Origin: an uncultured Pseudomonadales bacterium
GTDB lineage: Bacteria; Pseudomonadota; Gammaproteobacteria; Pseudomonadales; Azotimanducaceae
Assembly (NCBI GenBank): GCA_958296165.1
Contig: OY282447.1
Coordinates: 2,294,001-2,358,000, forward strand
Reading direction: 5' to 3'
Length of the DNA: 64,000 nt
Part shown: positions 11,401 through 19,215 of the stretch, piece by piece
Layout of the letters: each line of letters starts with the position of its first letter
Numbering within the stretch: the first letter of the stretch is position 1
Made by a program: the position numbers and the translations under genes
The notes under the pieces: model-generated
What the model saw: only the letters and a program-made list of their open reading frames with translations
Told to the model about the DNA's origin: nothing
The model's database searches: none

Positions 11401-12174
11401 CAGGCCAAAGGTCGTGATGTCGAGCTGCGCCCGGGCGCTCTCGTCGCCGTCCCTGTCGCGCCGCCAATCCGCATTCAGCGCCAGCTCGAAGCGTGCTTGG
11501 CTGAACGGCGAGGTTGCGGCAACGCCGCTCAGCAACATGGCGTTCAGCTCGCGGCCGAGATTGAAGCGTCGGGCGGCGACGTTGATCGCGCCGGCGCCGC
11601 CGTCGGCGAGGTCGCCTTCGAGCAGCAAGGCGCAGTCGTCGCAACGCGACTCTGGCCGCAAGTGGATGTGGAATCGGTGCCGGGCGTTCTGGTTGATCCA
11701 CATCGTGTCGACGTGCAATGCGCCGACGTGGGCGCCGTCGCGAAACTTCAAGCGGCCGCGTATCCACACCTGATCGCTGTGGAAGAAGAGCGTCTGCGCG
11801 TCGAACCCGCCAGCAGTGCGCTGTCCTTGCAGGCGCCAGCCGGCGGCGTCGGTTCTCTCGAACGTCAGATGGCCGCCCGCCACCGTCATCCGCCGTGCCA
11901 CGACACGGTTGCGGCCTAGGCTCTCGAGCAGGTCGAGCTCGAAATCGAAGCCCTCGGCTTCGCCGGCGGGGAACCAGACGTGCGCGATGAACACGCCCGG
12001 GTTGAGGCCGCGCCAATGACCGCGCAGACCTTGCACCTGCATCCCGCGTCCGGCCAAGACGGCGTTGACTGTAGCCTCGAAACGCGGCAGTTGCGCGAAC
12101 ACCGCCCGCCCGCAGAGCTGCACGGTAGCGAAGCACACTGCCGCGGCAGTGAGCAATATCGCCGCAGCGCGCAT
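8455..12174 (-). CDS. yhdP: YhdP-family (TIGR02099) AsmA-like envelope protein
   Basis: Large 1239-residue protein of the AsmA-like/YhdP family, which bridges inner and outer membranes and is implicated in phospholipid transport. An N-terminal hydrophobic stretch (residues 3-20, MRAAAILLTAAAVCFATVQ) is the expected inner-membrane anchor, followed by a family-typical VQGLRGHWRGLNPGV block. The C-terminus has the characteristic GRFLDIESGGARIMSL and FDFSDVFGEG motifs. I placed the start at the ATG at 12174. The frame is open far upstream, but that is shadow of rng. A TTG at 12186 overlapping the rng stop is a possible alternative. It sits between rng and tldD as in E. coli. Confidence 0.93.
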   Translation of the reverse strand: MRAAAILLTAAAVCFATVQLCGRAVFAQLPRFEATVNAVLAGRGMQVQGLRGHWRGLNPGVFIAHVWFPAGEAEGFDFELDLLESLGRNRVVARRMTVAGGHLTFERTDAAGWRLQGQRTAGGFDAQTLFFHSDQVWIRGRLKFRDGAHVGALHVDTMWINQNARHRFHIHLRPESRCDDCALLLEGDLADGGAGAINVAARRFNLGRELNAMLLSGVAATSPFSQARFELALNADWRRDRDGDESARAQLDITTFGLPNAPATVSATLGAWRQQGRGYRGSVEAARLAGGDAVVQLTGGFALRGLDRQPALDIWLDPVAVQDLLMPTLGAIGIEHRSGLWLSKVRPRGHIERFIARLDADGVAFRLQGTHAAVDDYRGMPKVDHVDFVAGGHQRAWRLDFEGRDFEFAFPEYFAAQGPHESGHGSVLFALSPGFLGMRSPRIRGSTHGSQAVFGFALARPDDRDEVRTVVDGRVDRIVASDAEGYLPKALSPRLRRWLRGAVQGGEFSDVRLLYRGHARRRGDLPVRRVELAAQIADASIDYHSDWPAASAIDGFLEITGAETRLRGTAQAFDVELADVELRAPHRAGWADVELRAATTVPRLVDFAWATPVHEAMPFLSDAWTGTGGVELVAALTVPFQGQPLQAGDVRLDLNFENADFDLADLDLRFNAMNGRVQFVFPHELTSEALHGTLFGEPARVGIASGDEAIRFSFAGTAGVADAYRLLDIHDLGVVRGRFDFDATLSIFPASDRALELHVDSDLEGVEVALPAPLGKTPAEARPLVASLQFLKPHVAVSADYGDASGWLHVGDDGIRAGAVGIGAPVPMVDAAGGRVVFGGSVEAIDATAVAALIANAAKAGEGSQAPFAWELRRFRVGTLGLETVTFQDVSIDGYLDGDDTGFVLQSKNLAGTLRQSRDEPWQVHLTQLALPALASEGDPLRPESMDRLVPADVVLEQVTVGEDSYGTWRFSLAVQPDGVALTDVVGDIRGLHIESTQDVFWSRAGETRFTGSATASNLKDVLPLWDFAPSVESERFDAAGSLRWPGSPLNFHLGHLSGSAELTLDTGRFLDIESGGARIMSLINFSTIAKRMSFDFSDVFGEGVSFDRVHAELAVDDGLASFTKPAQIVGTGSSFLLGGTVDLDSGSLNNEMVVTLPFLRSNLPWYAAFLAFSNPASAAGVWIGQQVLENQINRLSSGKYHIGGTYDEPKVEFVGIFDNDVDIVTPPAGTLADQEVVQ

Positions 12175-12182
12175 CAGCGAGT

Positions 12183-13721
12183 TCAATGCGACTCCAGCAC
12201 GAACTCGTCGGCCGGCAGCCGCGCATCCACCTGCAAGCGGATGCATTGGCCGGCATGACGACCGAGCGCTTGCAGGTGGGCCGCTTCTTCGTTGCGCAGG
12301 CGGTCGACCACGCTCTGTGCCGCAGACACCACCTGCTCGGTCGCATCGCCGTGCTGCGCTCGCCACCGCAACGCGCGCAGAATGTCGTAGCAGACGGTCT
12401 GCGGCGATTTGACGTAGCCCTTGCCGGCACAGGCGGAGCAGGGGCCGCAGAGCTGCCGCAGCAAGGTTTCGCGGACGCGGCGACGGCTGATCTCGACCAA
12501 GCCGAGCGGCGAGAAGCCAGTGGCTTGGAAACGCGCCGGGTCGTCGTGCGCGGCAGCCAGCAGAGCGGCCATGACTTGCTCTTGATGGGCGCTGTCCTCC
12601 ATGTCGATGAAGTCGACCACGACGATGCCGCCGATGTTCCGCACACGCAGTTCGCGGGGAATGGCATGTGCCGCTTGCAGATTCGTATGCAACGCCGTCG
12701 TTTGCAGATTCGCCGAGTCGAGGCGTGTGCCGCTGTTGACGTCGATGGTGGTCATGGCTTCGGTGTGCTCGATCACCAGATGCCCGCCGGCCGGCAACGA
12801 CACGCGCCGCTTGAGCGCTCGGGCGATGGCGTTCTCCACCCCGGCGGCGGCGAACAACGGCGCAGCGCCGGCGTAGCGGCGGACGCGCTCGCGCAGCGCC
12901 GGCAGGTAGGTGGCGACGTAGCCGCTCAAGCGCTCGCAAGTGGCAGCGTGATTGACGACGATGGCACCTACCTCCGGGCCGGCTAGGTCGCGTACCACGC
13001 GAATGTGCAGCGGCAGCTCCTCGAAGATCAGCGTCGGCGCCGCTGGCGCATTGCGACAGCGCGTCTCGATGCGTTGCCAACTGGCCAGCAAGGCGTCGAA
13101 GTCGATGCGGATCTGTTCAGCGCCAACGCCCTGCGCGGCAGTGCGGGCGATGCAGCCGCGCCGCTCCTGGCCCAGCTCGGCGCGTATCGATTCTAGGACT
13201 GCCGCCAGGCGTTCGCGTTCAATTTGATCCTGGATGCGCTGCGAGACGCCGATGTGGGAGTCGCGGGGCAGCAGCGCCACATGGCGCCCGGCAAGCGTGA
13301 TGTTGGTCTTCAGCCGCACCCCCTTGCCGTTCAGAGGATCCTTGGCCACTTGCACCAGCAGCCGCTGTTGCTCGCGCACGAGCTGGGCGATGTCCAACCT
13401 CTCGCCAGCAGCGCTGGCGCTGTCGCCATCAGCGCTGGCGCGGCCTTTGGGCATGTCGCGCACATGCAGGAAGCCGGGCCGCGCCAAGCCGATGTCTACA
13501 AACGCCGCTTGGATGCTCGGCACGATGCGGGACACCGTGCCCCAATAGAGGTTGCCGACCAGACTGGAGGAACTGGCGCGCTCCACGTGCATTTCCAGCA
13601 GTTCCTTGCGTGGCGCCGGCGCGGCGGCGAGGTCGCCCTGTGGCTGTTCCGTGGACGCCGCGCGGTCGAGCAGCGCGATGCGCGTCTCGAAGTCGTTCAC
13701 GTCGATCAGGATTTCCCGCAT
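12183..13721 (-). CDS. rng: Ribonuclease G
   Basis: Endoribonuclease of the RNase E/G family, acting in 16S rRNA 5' maturation and mRNA turnover. The 512-residue product has an S1-like domain (GNLYWGTVSRIVPSIQAAFV, residues about 57-76), the catalytic DNase I-like block with IDVNSG and VVVDFIDMED (metal-binding Asp residues), and the Zn-link CGPCSACAGKG near residue 425. Length and lack of a long C-terminal tail identify RNase G rather than RNase E. Order mreCD-maf-rng-yhdP is the conserved gammaproteobacterial one. A small imperfect repeat (AGCGCTGGCGC units near 13400-13440) encodes an Ala/Ser-rich insert inside the S1 region, unusual for the family. Confidence 0.96.
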   Translation of the reverse strand: MREILIDVNDFETRIALLDRAASTEQPQGDLAAAPAPRKELLEMHVERASSSSLVGNLYWGTVSRIVPSIQAAFVDIGLARPGFLHVRDMPKGRASADGDSASAAGERLDIAQLVREQQRLLVQVAKDPLNGKGVRLKTNITLAGRHVALLPRDSHIGVSQRIQDQIERERLAAVLESIRAELGQERRGCIARTAAQGVGAEQIRIDFDALLASWQRIETRCRNAPAAPTLIFEELPLHIRVVRDLAGPEVGAIVVNHAATCERLSGYVATYLPALRERVRRYAGAAPLFAAAGVENAIARALKRRVSLPAGGHLVIEHTEAMTTIDVNSGTRLDSANLQTTALHTNLQAAHAIPRELRVRNIGGIVVVDFIDMEDSAHQEQVMAALLAAAHDDPARFQATGFSPLGLVEISRRRVRETLLRQLCGPCSACAGKGYVKSPQTVCYDILRALRWRAQHGDATEQVVSAAQSVVDRLRNEEAAHLQALGRHAGQCIRLQVDARLPADEFVLESH

Positions 13722-13739
13722 CGGCCGGCCTCTGCTGAC

Positions 13740-14360
13740 TCAGTCGGCCTTCGGCAAATGGGGCAGGCGCGTTCGCCACCGCCACGTGTCGATTCCGGCG
13801 GAGCGGAGCAGCAGCTCCGTTTCGGCCAGCGGCAAGCCCACGACCGTACTGTAGCTGCCGCGCAGGCAGCGGATGAATGCGCCGCCGATGCCCTGAATGC
13901 CGTATCCGCCGGCTTTGTCGGCTGGCTCCCCGGTGGCCCAGTAGGCGGCCATCTCATCGGCGTCGATGCCCCGCAACGCCACGCGAGCTTCGGCCACGCA
14001 AGCGTCTTCGTGTGCGTGCGAGCGTATGGCGACGGCGGTGAGCACGCTGTGTACGCGGCCCGAAAGGGCGGTCAACATCGCCAGACCGTCCTCGCGGTCG
14101 GCTGGCTTGCCGAACACCCGGCCGTCCAATAGAACCACCGTGTCGGCGGCTAGCACGGGCACGTCCGCAGCCACCGCGCGCGCCTTGCTGCACGCCATGC
14201 GCCGCACGTAGCTGTCCGTCGGCTCGCCGCGCCGGCGCGTCTCGTCCACGGCCGGCGTACACATCCGAAACGGCACTTCGATCTGATGCAGCAGCGCCGC
14301 TCGGCGAGGCGACGTCGACGCGAGCACGAGCTCGGCCGGCGGCTCGGCGAGCTGCTTCAT
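13740..14360 (-). CDS. maf: Maf-family nucleoside triphosphate pyrophosphatase (YhdE type)
   Basis: House-cleaning enzyme hydrolysing non-canonical or surplus nucleoside triphosphates (dTTP/UTP type in the YhdE subfamily). The 206-residue protein has the N-terminal ASTSPRRAALL motif and the central VLAADTVVLLDGRVFGKP catalytic block, then GYGIQGIGGAF. The start is the ATG at 14360, overlapping the mreD stop as ATGA; the longer upstream frame is a shadow of mreD. A second Maf paralogue lies at 37361-37948. Position between mreD and rng matches E. coli yhdE. Confidence 0.94.
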   Translation of the reverse strand: MKQLAEPPAELVLASTSPRRAALLHQIEVPFRMCTPAVDETRRRGEPTDSYVRRMACSKARAVAADVPVLAADTVVLLDGRVFGKPADREDGLAMLTALSGRVHSVLTAVAIRSHAHEDACVAEARVALRGIDADEMAAYWATGEPADKAGGYGIQGIGGAFIRCLRGSYSTVVGLPLAETELLLRSAGIDTWRWRTRLPHLPKAD

Positions 14361-14854
14361 CGGGCGAAGCGCTCGACGGGCGATCGCAGCACCGTCGCCA
14401 ACAAGGGATAGACCAGCATCGTGGCGAGCGCGGACAGCGGCAGGAAGCCCGAAAACTCGACATCCAGCGCAACGAATCGCACCAAGGCCTGAAAGAGGTG
14501 TACGGCGAGCGCCAGCCCTGCCAGCACGCCGGCCTGCTGCAGGAGGTTGTACATCTGCAATCGCACGCGCAACGCGGAGGTGGCGAAGACGGTGAATGCA
14601 AAGCCGGCCCCGTGCAGGCCGAAGGGGTAGCTGCCGCCGTGCAGGGCATCGAACAGGAAGCCGGCGAGCCAAGCAGAGATCATGCCGGTGCGGCCAGGCG
14701 TTGCGAGGGTCCAGTAGAAGAACAGCGCCAGTGCCCAATCCGGTCGCAGCCACCCCACCCACTCCGGCGGCGCACCCGGCAGACGCGCAATCGACAGCGC
14801 CATGGCGACGAGCAACGACAGCGGGATCAGCCAGCCACCTTGGGTGGGATTCAT
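14357..14854 (-). CDS. mreD: Rod shape-determining protein MreD
   Basis: Integral membrane component of the elongasome (MreBCD-RodA). The 165-residue product has the family size and several hydrophobic segments (for example IPLSLLVAMALSIARL near the N-terminus and DWALALFFYWTLATP), plus the typical GxxxAWLAGFLFDALHG motif (FDxxHG) near residues 60-76. It overlaps mreC upstream and maf downstream by ATGA, so the three are probably translationally coupled. Confidence 0.93.
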   Translation of the reverse strand: MNPTQGGWLIPLSLLVAMALSIARLPGAPPEWVGWLRPDWALALFFYWTLATPGRTGMISAWLAGFLFDALHGGSYPFGLHGAGFAFTVFATSALRVRLQMYNLLQQAGVLAGLALAVHLFQALVRFVALDVEFSGFLPLSALATMLVYPLLATVLRSPVERFAR

Positions 14855-15840
14855 GGTTCGCCCTCGAGCGGCGCCTCGTCCTCGGCTTCTTGAGGCCCCA
14901 GCTCGGGCGGCGCCGCCGTTTCGGACGCGATGTTGGGCAGGTCGGCGTCCGCCACGCCAGGCAATACCACCAACACCTGCCGGGCGCGATCCAGAGCTGC
15001 GCTTGGCAACACTACGATGTTGGCGGATGATTCGGTCTGGTCGCGCAGCACCGATTCGACCGTTCCCACCGGGTAGCCGTTCGGGAAGCGCCCGGCTAGG
15101 CCCGAACTCACCAAGCGATCGCCCTCGCGAATGTCGAGCGTCAACGCCACGTCCTTCAACGTGAGCCGGTCGACACCGGTGCCGGCGGCGATAGCGCGCA
15201 CGTCGTTCCGCAACACGCGCACGGGTACGGCATGGCTGCGGTCTGTAATCAACAGCACGCGGCTGGTGAACGCAGAGGTTTCGACGATTTGCCCCAACAG
15301 ACCGGTGGAATCCACTACGGCTTGTCCTAGCGCGACACCGCTGACCTGGCCTTTGTCGATGACGATCTCCAGCGGCGCTGCCGATACCGCCAATACTTCG
15401 GCAATGGCTACGTCGTCGCGCAGGCGAGTGCGCGACCCGAACAGCTCGCGCAGCCGGGAGTTCTCGTTGAGCACGTCTTCGTAGCGCAGCACCTTACCTT
15501 GCATTTCGACGAGTTCACGTTCAAGTTCGGCGTTGCGGCCGAGCAGGCTGACGCGAGCGGCGAATGCGTCTTCGATGCCCTGGGCAGCCCGATAAGGAGA
15601 TTCTGTGACGAAATGGAGCGGCCCAACCACCGAGCCGAGCGCCGAGCGCACGCTGTCGAATACCGACGTCTTGGCGTCGGCCGTGATCAGAATGCAGGAC
15701 GCTGTGAACCACGCCAGCAACTTGTAGCCAGCGCCGGTCTCGCGAACGAACAGCGCTTTGATGAGATCTCCAATCTGACGACGAATACCTATATAAACAT
15801 AGTGACATAAGCATGGTGACTTGCGGAGCAGATTCGTCAA
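14851..15840 (-). CDS. mreC: Rod shape-determining protein MreC
   Basis: Periplasmic scaffold of the rod complex. The N-terminal region has a short cytoplasmic part (ALFVRETGAGYK), a membrane span (LLAWFTASCILITAD), then a coiled coil (NAELERELVEMQGKVLRYED) and the two beta-barrel core with VDSTGLLGQI and FPNGYPVGTV motifs. The only plausible start in frame is a TTG at 15840; no ATG or GTG precedes the conserved N-terminus. The final part (about residues 305-329) is acidic. No mreB precedes it: the upstream neighbour is a divergent dioxygenase gene about 70 bp away. Confidence 0.93.
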   Translation of the reverse strand: MTNLLRKSPCLCHYVYIGIRRQIGDLIKALFVRETGAGYKLLAWFTASCILITADAKTSVFDSVRSALGSVVGPLHFVTESPYRAAQGIEDAFAARVSLLGRNAELERELVEMQGKVLRYEDVLNENSRLRELFGSRTRLRDDVAIAEVLAVSAAPLEIVIDKGQVSGVALGQAVVDSTGLLGQIVETSAFTSRVLLITDRSHAVPVRVLRNDVRAIAAGTGVDRLTLKDVALTLDIREGDRLVSSGLAGRFPNGYPVGTVESVLRDQTESSANIVVLPSAALDRARQVLVVLPGVADADLPNIASETAAPPELGPQEAEDEAPLEGEP

Positions 15841-15903
15841 GGGTTCCGGTGCGCGTAGACGGTGGCACGATGTGGTCGTAGAGGTAGGTTGTGACGTGGT
15901 TGT

Positions 15904-15927
15904 GAGGTGGTCGGTGAGGTGGTCGGC
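15904..15927. repeat. 12-bp tandem duplication at the start of the TauD-like gene
   Basis: Two copies of gaggtggtcggt/c in direct succession, overlapping the GTG start chosen for the following gene, with further gtggt-rich degenerate copies just upstream. Confidence 0.7.
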
Positions 15928-16791
15928 AAGGTAAACAGCAGAACGCTGGCGTCGGATTTCGACATCGAGCCGCTCGGCAACTTCGGCGTTGCGGTGCCGG
16001 ATGCAGATGTCACGCGCCTATCGGACGAGGGCTTGGCACGCCTCCTTCGCATGCTCTACGAGCAGCGCTTCGTGGTGCTGCGCACCGGCGGCTTGACGAA
16101 GGCGGACTATGTGGCCTTCGCCCGCAGGGTGGGCGAGCCCATCCGCTTGAGCCGCGATCCCGACTGGCCGGAGATCGCCCCCATCACCAACATCGACAAC
16201 GACACCGAACGATCCATGCGCGGCGCCGGCCACTGGCATACCGACCAATCGTTCCGACAGACGGTGTCTTCCGTCACCATGCTGTATTCCGTACGCGCGC
16301 CGCAGCGCGGCGGCGAGACGCTGTTCTGCGACATGGCCGCCGCCTACCGAGCGCTGCCCGATGACACCAAACGGCGCATTGACGATCTGATCGTGGTGCA
16401 TCGGCACGGCGTCTCGGTGGCCGCGCGGCCGGGCGATCACACGCCACTGCCGCCGCCGGGCTGGGATCAGGGCCGCACCGCCTACCACCCGCTGGTGCGC
16501 AAGCACCCGGTAACCGGGCGCAGGACGCTCTACGCGCCCACCGGCACCAGCCAGGGCATTCGCGGCATGCCGGAACGCGCAGCGGCCCGCTTGCTCAACG
16601 CCCTGTGCGAGCACGCCTTTCAGGATCAGTTCGTCGCCAGCCACGCCCATCGCCGGTTCGATCTTGTGATGTGGGACAACCCGACGACGATGCACCGTGC
16701 CACGCCGCTCGCGGCCGCCACCGGCCGCCGCGACACGCGGCTGATCCATCGCATCAGCTTGCGCGGCACGCCGTCCGTGTTCATGGCTTGA
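15907..16791 (+). CDS. TauD/TfdA-family Fe(II)/2-oxoglutarate dioxygenase
   Basis: 294-residue oxygenase of the taurine dioxygenase fold, coupling 2-oxoglutarate decarboxylation to oxidation of an unidentified substrate. The iron facial triad is visible: HWHTDQSF (HxD near residues 105-109) and the distal His in MHRATPL near residue 260, followed by the 2-oxoglutarate-binding Arg in RLIHRISLRG. A GTG start at 15907 is used; a later GTG in the tandem repeat is an alternative. It is a lone gene, divergent from mreC, so the genome context does not reveal its substrate. Confidence 0.88.
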   Translation: MVGEVVGKVNSRTLASDFDIEPLGNFGVAVPDADVTRLSDEGLARLLRMLYEQRFVVLRTGGLTKADYVAFARRVGEPIRLSRDPDWPEIAPITNIDNDTERSMRGAGHWHTDQSFRQTVSSVTMLYSVRAPQRGGETLFCDMAAAYRALPDDTKRRIDDLIVVHRHGVSVAARPGDHTPLPPPGWDQGRTAYHPLVRKHPVTGRRTLYAPTGTSQGIRGMPERAAARLLNALCEHAFQDQFVASHAHRRFDLVMWDNPTTMHRATPLAAATGRRDTRLIHRISLRGTPSVFMA

Positions 16792-16880
16792 GGCGGCGGC
16801 GCTGCGCCAAGCGCGGGTCACCCGCTCGTCGAGCGCAACTTGCCCGTTAGCTGCGGCGGCGCAGTCCGTTCGCAGCTATT

Positions 16881-16943
16881 TCAGAGAACTCGCACTCAGA
16901 GAACTCGCACTTTCAGAGAACTCGCACTTTCAGAGAACTCGCA
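16881..16943. repeat. Tandem repeat of cagagaactcgcac, four copies
   Basis: Four exact 14-base copies separated by t, ttt and ttt. They lie in the 240-bp gap between the TauD-like gene and the pilin cluster, about 90 bp before the first pilin gene. No other feature is evident in that gap. Confidence 0.9.
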
Positions 16944-17033
16944 CAATGCGTTCAGGCGATTTCCCTAACGCTGCTGGCCGGGAGGCCGCAATGATGGTCG
17001 CCTTGCTTCGGCCTTGCGTACGGGAGAAGAAGA

Positions 17034-17519
17034 ATGCGCCGACGAGGGACGATGCGAGCCGTGCTCGCTGCGGGCCTGTCGTTGCTGGAGCTCATGGCCA
17101 CGTTGGCGATTCTGGCCATCGTCGCGGCGCTGGCACTGCCCATCTACAGCGCCTACGGCATCCGTGCAGAGCGCACCGGCGCACAGGCGGATCTGCTCCG
17201 CTGTGCGCAAGGCATGGAACGGCACGCCACCGAGACGCGCAGCTACGCGCTGGCTGTGGACACCGATGGCGACGGTGCCGGCGAAGCATCTACTGGCACC
17301 GTCTCCGCCAATATCTGCGTGGTGGAAACCGCCCTGTACGCCATCACGGTGCAAAGCGCGGACGGTGCGGGATTCGTGCTGCGGGCGAACGCGGCCAGCG
17401 CCGCCAGCCGCGTCGCCGACGACGGCATGTTGGAGATCGACAACACGGGCGCCACGCGGTGGGATCGCAATGACGACGGCGATTTCGACGATCAGAACGA
17501 AAACTCGTGGCGGCTGTGA
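17034..17519 (+). CDS. Type IV minor pilin, PilE-like
   Basis: Prepilin-like protein of about 161 residues. It has a positively charged leader (MRRRGTMRAVLAAG), a processing-site Gly followed by LSLLELMATLAILAIVAALA: the +5 Glu and the hydrophobic N-terminal helix are present, but the +1 residue is Leu rather than the usual Phe. The body (MERHATETRSYAL, later AASRVADDGMLEIDNTG) matches PilE-type minor pilins of the Pseudomonas/Xanthomonas type. A calcium-like Asp-rich tail (DRNDDGDFDDQNEN) is notable. The start may instead be the Met at 17052. It heads a cluster with pilV, pilW and pilX. Confidence 0.78.
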   Translation: MRRRGTMRAVLAAGLSLLELMATLAILAIVAALALPIYSAYGIRAERTGAQADLLRCAQGMERHATETRSYALAVDTDGDGAGEASTGTVSANICVVETALYAITVQSADGAGFVLRANAASAASRVADDGMLEIDNTGATRWDRNDDGDFDDQNENSWRL

Positions 17520-18007
17520 CCAACCAACGCGGCCAGTCGCTATTGGAGCTCCTTACGGCGGTGCTGGTGGTGGGCGTTGGCGCTTTGGGGGCCGCCAAGC
17601 TGCAAATGTCGAGTGTGCAGAACAATCGGGCGGCCTTGGAATACAGCGTCGCGACGATCCTGGCAGAGGACATGCTGGAACGCATTCGCGCCAATCCGAG
17701 CGGCGCGTATGCGGATGCCGGCGCCGGCCAGGCGCCGCCGGCATTCGTGGACTGCTTGGCGAGCGACTGCACGCCGATGCAACTGGCCGCGTTCGACATC
17801 GCGGCCTGGAAGTGCGCTTTGGGTCGGTGGCGGAACGAAGCGCCGTGCCGCGCCGTGCGCGCCGCCGGCTTGCTCGCCGCGCCGGCGCGGCAACCTGGCC
17901 TGCCGGAGGGCGATGGCGCCGTCGCCGTTGCCGGCGACGTCGTGACCGTGACGGTGACTTGGCCAAGCACGGGCGCGAACGAATTGGCGATCAGCGGCGC
18001 GAGGTGA
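17507..18007 (+). CDS. pilV: Type IV pilus minor pilin PilV
   Basis: 166-residue minor pilin. The N-terminus NQRGQSLLELLTAVLVVGVG shows the prepilin cleavage Gly, +5 Glu and the hydrophobic helix ending GALGAAKLQ, as in PilV (consensus RGFSLLEVLVALLVL..GLLGLAGLQ). The next segment (AEDMLERIRANPSGAY) is the PilV signature for this family. GTG start at 17507 overlaps the upstream pilin gene by 13 bases. Helps prime pilus assembly with PilW, PilX and PilE in other bacteria. Confidence 0.85.
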   Translation: MAAVTNQRGQSLLELLTAVLVVGVGALGAAKLQMSSVQNNRAALEYSVATILAEDMLERIRANPSGAYADAGAGQAPPAFVDCLASDCTPMQLAAFDIAAWKCALGRWRNEAPCRAVRAAGLLAAPARQPGLPEGDGAVAVAGDVVTVTVTWPSTGANELAISGAR

Positions 18008-18013
18008 CGAGCG

Positions 18014-18588
18014 ATGTCCAGATTGCGATCCCGTGGCTTGGGGTTCTCGCTGCTGGAGTTGATGCTCGCGGCCACGCTCGGCGTGCTGATGACCACCGCC
18101 ATCGCGCAGCTGTTCATCAGCAACAGTCGCGGCCAGGCAGCGCTCGCAGGGCAGGCCCGCTTGCAGGAATCGGCTCGCCACGCCCTCGACTTCATCGCTC
18201 GCTCGGCGCGCAATGCCGGCCATCTCGGTTGCGGCACGGCTGGCAACCTGCGGTGGCGCTGGCGATCACCGAGACATACTTCGTCGCCCGCAGCACCGCC
18301 AACAACAACCGTGGCGACGTCGTGCGATCGCTATGGCGCAAAACCTCGACCCAGGCGCCGGCGGAACTGGTGCAGGGCATTGACGAATTGCAGCTGCTGT
18401 TCGGCATCGACACCACGCCGAACAATGGCGACCGTGCGCCCAATCGCTATGTTCGCGCCGATGCGATCGGCGCCAACTCGGTGTCCGCCGTGCATGTCTC
18501 CGTCGTCGCGTCGAGCGTGGACGCGGTGACGGCCGACGATCGGGTACACACCGAAACCTTCTCGCGCACGGTGGCGCTGCGCAACTGA
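18014..18588 (+). pseudogene. pilW: pilW remnant with internal deletion and frameshift
   Basis: The 5' frame from 18014 encodes a good PilW start: GLGFSLLELMLAATLGVLMT, then ARHALDFIARSARNAGHLGC. After about nt 18240 this frame turns into Arg/Pro/Ser-rich shadow sequence. The PilW C-terminal half continues in another frame (ETYFVARSTANNNRGD..., LVQGIDELQLLFGID..., ending TVALRN at 18588). Both halves together give only about 195 residues, well short of normal PilW, so material between them seems to be missing as well as out of frame. Either the gene is dead or the assembly has an error here; the junction is about 18235-18265. Confidence 0.8.
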
Positions 18589-19175
18589 TGTTCTCGCCTC
18601 GAACTCGCCCGCACCGCCAGCGCGGCATCGTGCTGCTGGTCAGTCTGGCGCTGCCGACGGCGCTCGCGGTCGGCGGCCTGGCGGCTGCGCAGACGACCAC
18701 CCTGGAGCTGCGCATGGCCCGCAATCAGCACGATGCCGCGCTCGCCTTGCACGCCGCCGAAGTCGCGCTCTCGGCAGCCGAGGCGTGGTTGCAGGCCAAT
18801 GCGGATCCAGCCGGGCCGGCGACGCTGTTCGCTGCCGGCGGCAACGGTTTGCATGAGGCCGTCGGCTACGACCAAGTGGCGCCGTGGCGCGACGCGAGCG
18901 CATGGGCCGGGGCGCAGGTCCTCGCCAACGTGGTGCCAGACGCATCCGCCCAACCGCGCTACCTCGTCGAATGGCTCGGCACTCGCATCGATGCCGGCAG
19001 CGTGGTCAATCCGCAGCCCCCGGTCGTTATCGACACCTTCCGCATCACCGCGCGCGGCGCCGGCAACCGCGCCTGGGCCACCCTGCAAACCACCTACGGC
19101 CTGCCGCGCGGCAGGGGCAGGCGAGCCATCACGGGCCGGCTGTCTTGGCTGGAAGTCGACGGCCTGGGCATATAA
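18588..19175 (+). CDS. pilX: Type IV pilus assembly protein PilX
   Basis: 195-residue PilX-like minor pilin. The N-terminus QRGIVLLVSLALPTALAVGG then AQTTTLELRMARNQHDAALA and HAAEVALSAAEAWL fits the PilX N-terminal domain (QRGaaLvvsL..QTTTLqekMagN..D...AfqaAEaAL). The ATG at 18588 overlaps the pilW stop by one base. The gene normally following, pilY1, is absent: an SDR gene comes next. Confidence 0.85.
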   Translation: MFSPRTRPHRQRGIVLLVSLALPTALAVGGLAAAQTTTLELRMARNQHDAALALHAAEVALSAAEAWLQANADPAGPATLFAAGGNGLHEAVGYDQVAPWRDASAWAGAQVLANVVPDASAQPRYLVEWLGTRIDAGSVVNPQPPVVIDTFRITARGAGNRAWATLQTTYGLPRGRGRRAITGRLSWLEVDGLGI

Positions 19176-19215
19176 ATTGGCGGGCACGGGAGAGTGACGG
19201 CAAGGGGATCACACC

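Noticed and set aside
11048-12667. Long minus-strand frame across yhdP and rng
   Set aside because: Shadow frame in high-GC coding sequence; the true frames carry clear family motifs.
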